NCBI GenBank assembly: GCA_964462125.1
Contig: CAYWXT010000166.1
Coordinates: 1-12,608, forward strand
Direction: 5' to 3'
DNA length: 12,608 nt
Source: JAWLFY01 sp964462125
GTDB lineage: Bacteria; Planctomycetota; Planctomycetia; Pirellulales; Pirellulaceae
Shown: one piece after another, positions 7,255 to 12,608 of the stretch
Position numbering within the stretch: the stretch's first letter is position 1
How the letters are laid out: every line of letters begins with the position of its first letter
Program-made: the position numbers and the translations under genes
Notes under the pieces: generated by a model
Told to the model about the DNA's origin: nothing
Databases searched by the model: none
Seen by the model: the letters and a program-made list of their open reading frames with translations, nothing else

Positions 7255-9210
7255 ATGCCACTCCTGCCGGTCGCCGCAAGCCGAACCAGTGCGCCACTGA
7301 GCAACCAGCGGCTGCTGTTTCAGCTCAATGCTGACCAGTTGGCAATTCAGCATCAGATGGATCAGCTTAGCACCGGCCGGCGGGTCCTGCGGCTCTCGGA
7401 CGATCCAGCCGCCGCTGGCCGGGCGCTCGGACTGCAGCGCGGAGTCGATCGCAGCCACCAGCTTTCCCGCAACGCTGATTCCACCGCTCGGCTGTATCAG
7501 TCGACCGACACGGCGCTTTCACGCGTCGATGACGCCTTGATCACAGCCCGGGGCACTGCGGTCGAGGCCTCTCAAAGCGTGATCTCGGACGACGAACGGG
7601 AGTCGATGGCGGTGACGATCCGCCAGACGTTGGAATCAGTATTCTCCGCCGGAAACACCATCTTCCGTGACCAGCAGTTGCTCGGGGGCAGTCTCGATTC
7701 CGGCGATCAGCTTCGCTGGGATGGTAACGACGTGGTGTTTTCGGGACGCGATGCCATCGGCCGTACCAAGCTCGGTTCGGGAGACCCGGTCGATATCAAC
7801 GTGGGCGGCGAACAATCACTCGGGATCGGCTCGGTGGTCCACGCCGGTACGCCCCTCGACGCGGCTTTGGTTCCCAGCAGCCGGCTGGCGGACCTGCGGG
7901 GGGGCGAGGGCGTCTCCCCAGGGGTGCTCCGCATTTCCAACGGCAATCAGTGGCAAACCGTCGACTTCCGACACGCCGACACGATTGGGGATGTCGCGTC
8001 GATCATCGAATCGATCGACCTGGGGGGCCGCAGCCTGACCGCAACGGTCGGGGACGATTCGTTGCGAATCGAGTACAGCGACGGTCTGCCGGGAACACTG
8101 GCGATCGACGATGCCAAAGGAAGCCAGTTCGCAAACGAGTTGGGGATCCGTAATCCCCAAGGATTGATCCCACCGCCGCTGCTGGCCGAAGACCTCGCCC
8201 CCCGCGCCACCACGGCGACGGAATTGGCCGATTTGGATGGTGGCGCCGGCGTCGACCTCTCCGACGGAATCCAGATCCAACAGGGGAACCGCCTCTTCGA
8301 GGTCGACCTTTCTTCGGCCGAAACGGTGGGCGATGCCTTGATTCTCATCAACCGTAGTGGCGCCGACATACGAGCGGAACTCGATACCTCGAGTGGGCAA
8401 ATTGAGCTCCGTGCGCTGCGGAGCGGCGTCGATTACTCCATCGGGGAAAACGGAGGTCTGGCGGCGTCGAACCTCGGGATCCGCTCGGCCACCGAAGCGA
8501 CGGCACTGGACGAACTGGGACGTGGCCGCGGTGTTGAATTGAATCCCGAGGGGGACGACCTCGTGATCGTTCGACCCGATGGCGTTGAATTGGGGCTGGA
8601 CTTGGATGGGGCGGAGACGATCGAAGACGTGATCCAGCTGATCCGCGATCATCCCCAAAACCAGGACACCAACCGCGTGTTGGTCGATCTCAACGAGTTC
8701 GGCAACGGCCTCCAGATCGATGCCCCGCCGGGGGCCGATCCGCTGGTCGTTCGACAGACCCAGCGAAGCACCGCGGGGGAGCGACTGGGATTGGTGCCCC
8801 CCGGCGAGACTGAGGTGGAGGGAGTCGTCAATGGAGGCGTCGTCTCGGTCATCGGCGATGATTACCTGCCCCGCGAAGCGGGCGATGCGTTTGACACCTT
8901 GTTGCGACTGGAGACCGCGGTCCGGGAAGGTGATTTCGGCGAAATCGAACGGCTTCAAGAACGACTTGACGTCGATTTCAACCGAGCCAGCCGGGCGCGG
9001 GGTCGGGTCGGCATCTGGAGCCAGAACTTGGAACAATTGCAGGCCGTTGCCGATGACGATGCCGTCGCCTTGCGGAGTCAACTCTCCGACGAGGTGGACG
9101 TTGATTTGGCCAAGGTGATCAGCGACCTGACGCAGCGCCAGACCGCCCTCGAGGCTTCGCTGAACCTGATGGGCAGGACGGCCCAATTGACGGTCCTGAA
9201 TTTTCTCTAG
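7255..9210 (+). CDS. flgL: flagellar hook-filament junction protein FlgL (HAP3), module-expanded
   Basis: A 651-residue member of the flagellin/FlgL family, which joins hook to filament outside the cell. The N-terminal helical D0/D1 region (about 1-146) contains QLSTGRRVLRLSDDPAAAGR (37-56), the typical flagellin-family turn, and ends near FRDQQLLGG. The C-terminal helical region (about 543-651) ends in LTVLNFL. Enteric FlgL is about 317 residues, so this one is doubled by a central insert containing three tandem modules at about 207-299, 319-410 and 415-513. Each reads like LADLxGGxGV, then a strand pair, xAxTIxDVxxxI, and a closing LGI or LGL, which matches the Flagellin hook IN motif. The open frame reaches back to 6991, but homology begins only at ATG 7255, which has no Shine-Dalgarno. 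No flgK lies next to it. FlgL is preferred over a second flagellin because of its C-terminus and its position ahead of fliW. Confidence 0.87.
   Translation: MPLLPVAASRTSAPLSNQRLLFQLNADQLAIQHQMDQLSTGRRVLRLSDDPAAAGRALGLQRGVDRSHQLSRNADSTARLYQSTDTALSRVDDALITARGTAVEASQSVISDDERESMAVTIRQTLESVFSAGNTIFRDQQLLGGSLDSGDQLRWDGNDVVFSGRDAIGRTKLGSGDPVDINVGGEQSLGIGSVVHAGTPLDAALVPSSRLADLRGGEGVSPGVLRISNGNQWQTVDFRHADTIGDVASIIESIDLGGRSLTATVGDDSLRIEYSDGLPGTLAIDDAKGSQFANELGIRNPQGLIPPPLLAEDLAPRATTATELADLDGGAGVDLSDGIQIQQGNRLFEVDLSSAETVGDALILINRSGADIRAELDTSSGQIELRALRSGVDYSIGENGGLAASNLGIRSATEATALDELGRGRGVELNPEGDDLVIVRPDGVELGLDLDGAETIEDVIQLIRDHPQNQDTNRVLVDLNEFGNGLQIDAPPGADPLVVRQTQRSTAGERLGLVPPGETEVEGVVNGGVVSVIGDDYLPREAGDAFDTLLRLETAVREGDFGEIERLQERLDVDFNRASRARGRVGIWSQNLEQLQAVADDDAVALRSQLSDEVDVDLAKVISDLTQRQTALEASLNLMGRTAQLTVLNFL
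7873..8793 (+). repeat. three tandem Flagellin-IN-like protein modules within flgL
   Basis: The approximate units are 7873-8151, 8209-8484 and 8497-8793. At protein level they share a leading Leu-x-x-Leu, a Gly-rich Gly-Val turn, an AxTIxDV-type helix start (ADTIGDV, AETVGDA, AETIEDV) and a closing LGI/LGL. DNA identity between units is low by eye, so this is an old duplication rather than a recent one. The unit boundaries are estimated by eye. Confidence 0.7.
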
Positions 9211-9225
9211 CGATTATGTCGATTC

Positions 9226-9240
9226 TCGGGACGCTCCCGA
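9226..9240. repeat. hairpin in the flgL-fliW gap
   Basis: The arms TCGGGA and TCCCGA flank a CGC loop, 15 bases after the flgL stop codon. No T-run follows, so an intrinsic terminator is unlikely. In RNA it could protect or attenuate the message between flgL and fliW, or simply be chance in GC-rich DNA. Confidence 0.35.
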
Positions 9241-9306
9241 CGATAACAAGCTTGGATGACGGCGGGTCCACCGCCCTTTCAAATCGACGGTGAAAGTGCT
9301 GTAGCC

Positions 9307-9804
9307 ATGCGGATCGACACCCAACGTTTCGGTACTCTATCTCTGAAACCCGACCAATTGTTCTTGTTTGCGCAAGGGCTGATTGGCATGGAGAGTCTGC
9401 GGCAATGGGCATTGATCCCGGATCCGGAAAATCGTTCAGTCGCATGGTTGCAGAGCGCCTCGCGCGGTGACCGCGCCTTACCCGTGGTCAGTCCCCGCGC
9501 TTTTTTTCCGGAGTACCGCGTCCATGTGACACGCCGCGATCTGGCCGGGCTGCACCTCCGCCCGGGGGCCGAGGTTTACATCATGACGACGGTAGCGGGG
9601 CATTTCGGCAAGCTAACGACCAACCTGCGCGCTCCGCTGCTGATCAATCTCGATCGACGCCTCGGGTGCCAGGTGATCACCGATGACCAGCAGCCGCTCC
9701 GTCAGCCGGTGACTCTCGTCACACCCTCGACGGCGTCCCGCAGCGTTTCCCCGCTCACGCCCTCCGGTGAGCTCCCGGCAGCGCCACGCCGCAAGGCTGC
9801 CTGA
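9307..9804 (+). CDS. fliW: flagellar assembly factor FliW
   Basis: A 165-residue FliW, a small cytoplasmic protein that binds flagellin and, when free of it, binds and inhibits CsrA allosterically. Family landmarks are in order: MRIDTQRFGTL at the N-terminus, LFLFAQGLIGME (18-29), VAWLQS (45-50), FFPEYRVHVT (67-76), and the TTNLRAPLLIN block (104-114) followed by GCQVITDD. ATG 9307 was chosen because FliW proteins begin directly with this first strand; an in-frame ATG at 9256 would add 17 unconserved residues. The usual length is about 140-150, so the last 25 or so residues (Pro/Ser/Arg/Ala-rich, ending RRKAA) are an extra tail of unknown purpose. It sits between flgL and csrA, as in Bacillus. 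Confidence 0.9.
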   Translation: MRIDTQRFGTLSLKPDQLFLFAQGLIGMESLRQWALIPDPENRSVAWLQSASRGDRALPVVSPRAFFPEYRVHVTRRDLAGLHLRPGAEVYIMTTVAGHFGKLTTNLRAPLLINLDRRLGCQVITDDQQPLRQPVTLVTPSTASRSVSPLTPSGELPAAPRRKAA

Positions 9805-9823
9805 GCGTTTCCCCGAAACGCTC
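9803..9823. repeat. perfect 9-base-pair hairpin overlapping the fliW stop codon
   Basis: The arm GAGCGTTTC, loop CCC and complementary arm GAAACGCTC form a perfect stem that includes two bases of the TGA stop (9802-9804). No T-run follows, so it is not a standard intrinsic terminator. It could define the 3' end of the flgL-fliW message by blocking exonucleases, or act as an attenuator before csrA. Confidence 0.45.
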
Positions 9824-10083
9824 GGTCAACGTCTCGGCTGCACGACATTCTCGGTCCCTCGTGGTGGCGACGCGAGGTAGCAACCGGAATGATCGGCAAC
9901 TCCGGACCTTGACCGCTCGCCGTGGATTCGCACCAGCGAACCGCCGACAAACTCTTTAGCGAGGCGGTTGCAGCGATACCGCTGTTCCCTTGCCCATGCC
10001 CGGAGGCGCGGTGACCTTCAGCCGCCAGCCCCGCGTGTCGTCCCTATCAGTCTCGACCCCACCGAAAGCAGCCCGAGGGCATC
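9824..10083 (+). promoter_or_regulatory. csrA upstream region
   Basis: These 260 bases between the fliW hairpin and the csrA ATG carry no recognised gene. A GGAGG at 10002-10006 stands 4 bases before a GTG (10011), in frame with an ATG at 9996. This would open a 37-codon reading frame running into the csrA start and ending at 10109. The GGA element could equally be a CsrA autoregulation site. A CGATA core at 9974-9978 recalls sigma-28 -10 elements, but no matching -35 is present. The ribosome site of csrA itself is weak (GAGGG close to the ATG). Confidence 0.3.
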
Positions 10084-10311
10084 ATGCTTGTCCTTTCCCG
10101 ACACCGTGACGAGAGCATCATGATTGGTGATGACGTGGTCGTCACCATCGTTGACATCCGAGGGGACAAGGTCCGCTTGGGCATCGAAGCGCCCCAGTCG
10201 ATCCCGGTCCATCGCCAAGAGGTGTATGAGGCCATTCAGCGCGAGAACCGCCGCTCGACGCAAACCGGTGCGGGGGCGACCAAGGATGTGCGCCCGCCCG
10301 AGGATGAATGA
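10084..10311 (+). CDS. csrA: carbon storage regulator CsrA
   Basis: A 75-residue CsrA/RsmA, a dimeric RNA-binding translational regulator. The sequence follows the family from the first residue: MLVLSRHRDESIMIGDDVVV, the DKVRLGIEAP strand, and IPVHRQEVYEAIQ with the RNA-contacting Arg44 (in VHRQ) conserved. It is longer than the 61-residue E. coli protein and close to the roughly 74-residue B. subtilis protein. The extended hydrophilic C-terminus (about residues 56-75) is the region associated with FliW-responsive CsrA. Its place between fliW and the flagellin gene indicates that its main job here is to repress flagellin translation until FliW is freed by flagellin export (inference from the Bacillus system). 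Confidence 0.95.
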   Translation: MLVLSRHRDESIMIGDDVVVTIVDIRGDKVRLGIEAPQSIPVHRQEVYEAIQRENRRSTQTGAGATKDVRPPEDE

Positions 10312-10328
10312 ACCAACGATGCGTTCTC

Positions 10329-10367
10329 GACTCCCCGGCGCTCTCTTCTCAGTCGGGGATTCTTTTC
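10329..10367 (+). terminator. candidate intrinsic terminator after csrA
   Basis: The arms GACTCCCCG (10329-10337) and CGGGGATTC (10354-10362) pair with one mismatch across a 16-base loop and are followed by TTTTCTC. It lies 17 bases after the csrA stop. The stem is GC-rich and the T-run is short but present, so it plausibly ends the flgL-fliW-csrA transcript ahead of the flagellin promoter. Confidence 0.5.
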
Positions 10368-10374
10368 TCGCCCC

Positions 10375-10390
10375 CGTTCCGCACGGAACG
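10375..10390. repeat. inverted repeat upstream of the flagellin gene
   Basis: CGTTCCG and CGGAACG are separated by two bases. A second hairpin, GGGGCTG-ACTC-CAGCCCC, follows at 10406-10423. Together with the terminator candidate they make three stems within about 95 bases. They may be tandem terminators or operator sites; no strong T-run follows either of these two. Confidence 0.4.
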
Positions 10391-10774
10391 TGATCTTTTG
10401 GCGACGGGGCTGACTCCAGCCCCTTGAGTTCGCTCCCCCCGGTGCGCGGCCTTGCAGGGCATCCGGTGTACCCATGGCGGTTTAACCTGCCCCTTTTCGT
10501 GACGCGAATCTGCCCTTTTTCAAGCCTTTGGCGTCCGTTTGTCTCGCTTGTGCCGCTGGTGACGGCGCGTGCGCGCAGTTCGCAGACGTTTCGCGCGTCT
10601 CGCGGCGTTTGAGCCAAGATGCGTGTTCAATGCTTCCCCAGACGGCGACGCTGCCGGATGACGTTTGATCGATGGTCGGTCGAACCCGGGTCGTCGAATC
10701 CGTCGCCCGGTCGATCGCGGCCGGACCCGTCACCACCGACTGCGATTCACCAAGCACAAGGGGTTTAAATACCA
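10391..10774 (+). promoter_or_regulatory. long flagellin upstream/leader region with ribosome binding site
   Basis: About 380 bases before the flagellin ATG contain no supported gene. AAGGGG (10758-10763), 11 bases before ATG, is the likely ribosome site. GGA triplets, the core of CsrA targets, occur at 10656-10658 (in CCGGATG) and 10723-10725 (in CCGGACC), but none overlaps the ribosome site. No convincing sigma-28 or sigma-54 promoter was found. A 49-codon frame (10619-10768) ends six bases before the flagellin ATG; it has no Shine-Dalgarno and is probably chance. Confidence 0.4.
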
Positions 10775-12608
10775 ATGTCACGCATCAACACCAACGTTCC
10801 GTCACTTGTCGCTCAAAACCGACTCCGCTCAAGCAACAACGACTTGCAGACGTCGCTGACACGCCTGAGTACCGGGCTCCGCATCAACAGTGGTGCCGAT
10901 GACCCGGCCGGACTGATCGCCAGCGAAGCATTGCGGAGCGAAGTCACCAGCCTCAACAAGTCGGTCGCCAATACGCGGCGGGCGAGCCAGATCGTGAGCA
11001 CCGCCGACAGCGCATTGAGCCAGGTCAGCAACCTGCTCAACGATGTGCGTGGCTTGGTTGTCGAGGCTGCCAACACCGGAGCGCTCAGCGACCAGGAAAT
11101 CGCCGCCAACCAACTTCAAGTCGACAGTTCGTTGGAAGCGATCAACCGGATCGCCCAATCGACCACCTTCCAAGGCAAAAAACTGCTCGATGGCTCGCTC
11201 GACTTCGTCAGCACCGTCGGCTCAGTCGACTCGGTACGCGATGCCCAAATCGATCAAGCCAACCTGGGGACGGCGAGTCGGATGGACGTCGAAGTCGTGG
11301 TCAACTCCGCCGCGAGTCAAGCGGAAGTCAGTGCCGACGCTGCCGCCTTCTCCGACGGCGCGGCCGCCTCGGCCAGCGGCCCCAGCGTCCGTCTCGGGAC
11401 CGTCGAAACCGGTGGCGAAACGATCAACGTCACCGGCGGCGAAGACTTCGCCAATGTGGTTTTGGTCGATGACGTCGATGGAGGCGAAGGCGACGTCTCC
11501 TACGACGCGGAGACCGGCGACCTGACGGTCACCGCCGACTTCGGCAATACCAATGCCGACGCGACCGTCATTCAGGCGGCGATCAATGACTTGGACGGCT
11601 TCGTCGCCGAGGGAGCGGACGCCGCAGGAACCGGCGGTGGCACCGCAGGATCGACCGCCACCAGCGCCGCGGCCGATGCGCTGACCATCACCGCCAATAC
11701 AGAGGGTGCCGAGTACAACAACGTCACTGTCAAATTCGTCGAGGGTTCGTCAAACGCTGCCGACTTCGACAGCGAACAAAAGATTCTGACGGTCACCGTT
11801 GACTCCTCGGACCCCCAATCCGCCAACGACATCGCCACCGCCATCGAAAGCGCCACGGTCGACGGGGATGCCCCCTCGAGTGCCGTGTTCAGCGCCACAG
11901 GATTGGACGACGCGTCGATCGACATCGAGTCCGGGGTCGACGATCTGAGCACCGGCACCAGCGGCGGCGAGGTCCTGAACGATTCGCTCGTCTTCCAGCT
12001 CAATGGCTCCTCCGGGGCGGAGACCTTTAATTTCGGCGCCGGGACGTCCGCCGCCCAAATCGCCGAGGCATTGAACCTGGTTTCCGACAGCACCGGTGTC
12101 AGCGCCGATTTCTCCAACGGATCTCTGACGATGACCTCCACCGATTACGGGTCCAATTCCCTGGTCAATGTCGATGTGATCAACGAAGGGGACAGTGGCA
12201 CCTTCGAATCGAGCTTGAGCGAACCCCGGGCCACCGGCACGGACGTCAACGCCACAGTCAATGGGCTCGAGGCCAACGCCTCCGGAAACCAGCTGTCGGT
12301 CAACACCGGTTCGCTCAATATGAGCCTGACCGTCGACGACGGCAGCGATTCCAACTTCTCCTTCTCGATCACCGGCGGCGGTGCCCTGTTCCAATTGGGA
12401 CCCGACATCACCAGTACCCAACAGGCCCGATTCGGCGTGGGTTCGGTCAGCACCGGAAAACTGGGTGGCGCCTCGGGAAGGCTGTATGAGCTCGGCAGCG
12501 GCCAGGCCAAGAGCCTGTCGAATAACGTCGAGGGGGCGGCCGAGGTGATCGACGAGGTGATTGCCAAGGTGACCAGCCAGCGGGGCCGCTTGGGGGCGTT
12601 CCAGGCGA
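10775..12608 (+). CDS. fliC: flagellin (partial, 3' end outside window)
   Basis: 611 codons of the filament protein are present. The N-terminal D0/D1 domain (1 to about 145) has MSRINTNVPSLVAQNRL, RLSTGLRINSGADDPAGL (30-47) and FQGKKLLDGS (132-141). The C-terminal helical D1/D0 begins around 553 (GVGSVSTG), and SQRGRLGAFQ (601-610) shows that only the last few dozen residues are missing. The centre (about 171-550) is a large surface domain. Within it, modules around 214-278 and 301-375 resemble each other, the segment 404-470 has a TGVSADFSNGSLTMTSTDYGS pattern split around strands, and DVNATVNG (490-497) resembles a Flagellin-IN motif. The visible part has no Cys, His or Trp, and the centre has only four basic residues. 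The gene sits downstream of csrA with its own leader, as hag does in Bacillus. Confidence 0.95.
   Translation, partial: MSRINTNVPSLVAQNRLRSSNNDLQTSLTRLSTGLRINSGADDPAGLIASEALRSEVTSLNKSVANTRRASQIVSTADSALSQVSNLLNDVRGLVVEAANTGALSDQEIAANQLQVDSSLEAINRIAQSTTFQGKKLLDGSLDFVSTVGSVDSVRDAQIDQANLGTASRMDVEVVVNSAASQAEVSADAAAFSDGAAASASGPSVRLGTVETGGETINVTGGEDFANVVLVDDVDGGEGDVSYDAETGDLTVTADFGNTNADATVIQAAINDLDGFVAEGADAAGTGGGTAGSTATSAAADALTITANTEGAEYNNVTVKFVEGSSNAADFDSEQKILTVTVDSSDPQSANDIATAIESATVDGDAPSSAVFSATGLDDASIDIESGVDDLSTGTSGGEVLNDSLVFQLNGSSGAETFNFGAGTSAAQIAEALNLVSDSTGVSADFSNGSLTMTSTDYGSNSLVNVDVINEGDSGTFESSLSEPRATGTDVNATVNGLEANASGNQLSVNTGSLNMSLTVDDGSDSNFSFSITGGGALFQLGPDITSTQQARFGVGSVSTGKLGGASGRLYELGSGQAKSLSNNVEGAAEVIDEVIAKVTSQRGRLGAFQA

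Noticed and set aside
7816..9186. 456-codon minus-strand frame opposite flgL
   Set aside because: The plus-strand frame has clear FlgL homology at both ends and typical codon use; the antisense frame shows no family features.
9940..9985. Possible sigma-28 promoter before csrA (CGATA core)
   Set aside because: The -35 position reads TCTT rather than TAAA at the required spacing.
10470..10500. Possible sigma-54 promoter (TGG then TGC pattern) upstream of the flagellin
   Set aside because: The spacing between the GG and GC elements is one base too long and the flanking consensus is poor.
10018..10617. 199-codon minus-strand frame across csrA and its downstream region
   Set aside because: It is antisense to an unmistakable csrA, is low-complexity and basic, and has no recognisable motif.
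10619..10768. 49-codon leader frame ending six bases before the flagellin ATG
   Set aside because: No Shine-Dalgarno, Arg/Pro-rich composition typical of non-coding GC-rich sequence, and no recognisable product; kept only as a note in the leader description.
1..12608. Mobile element, prophage, CRISPR or defence system
   Set aside because: No transposase, integrase, direct-repeat array, tRNA-linked attachment site or recognised defence domain is visible; all genes are housekeeping, transport or motility types.

Overview
The window looks like chromosomal DNA of a planctomycete, most likely of the Pirellulaceae type. This is inferred from four things: the high G+C content, the long Flagellin-IN-containing FlgL and acidic flagellin, a secreted protein with no family I recognise, and the sparse Shine-Dalgarno sites. 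No rRNA, tRNA, CRISPR array, transposase or integrase is visible, so nothing marks the region as a mobile island.

Layout. (1) Positions 1-2680, minus strand: a three-gene unit reading right to left. It holds a secreted protein of unknown function, a MacB/FtsX-type ABC permease, and its LolD-type ATPase, which is cut by the left window edge. (2) Positions 2894-5094, plus strand: a divergently transcribed pair joined by an ATGA overlap. The first gene is an SppA-like (peptidase S49) lipoprotein candidate whose catalytic Ser/Lys dyad appears to be missing. The second is an L-2-hydroxyglutarate oxidase (lhgO). (3) Positions 5091-7108, minus strand: a zinc-ribbon/TerB-like protein followed by a 6-phosphofructokinase with pyrophosphate-type active-site signatures. 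The phosphofructokinase and lhgO converge so tightly that their stop codons overlap. (4) Positions 7255-12608, plus strand: a flagellar filament block, flgL - fliW - csrA - flagellin, with the flagellin cut by the right edge.

How the genes work together. The flagellar block has the same order as the well-studied Bacillus subtilis flgL-fliW-csrA-hag region. There FliW binds either flagellin or CsrA, and free CsrA represses flagellin translation, so this window probably encodes the same homeostatic switch. The FlgL is about twice the usual length and carries three tandem Flagellin-IN-like modules. The flagellin has a long, extremely acidic central region. The ABC operon probably exports or extracts an envelope substrate, with the unknown secreted protein as a possible partner. 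The SppA-like, LhgO, PFK and TerB-like genes have no obvious shared pathway.

The points most worth a second look are the apparently dead SppA-like lipoprotein coupled to lhgO, the module-expanded FlgL, the acidic flagellin with an internal duplication, the zinc-ribbon/TerB fusion beside flgL, and the unknown secreted protein in the ABC operon. I saw no clearly undescribed defence or mobile system.
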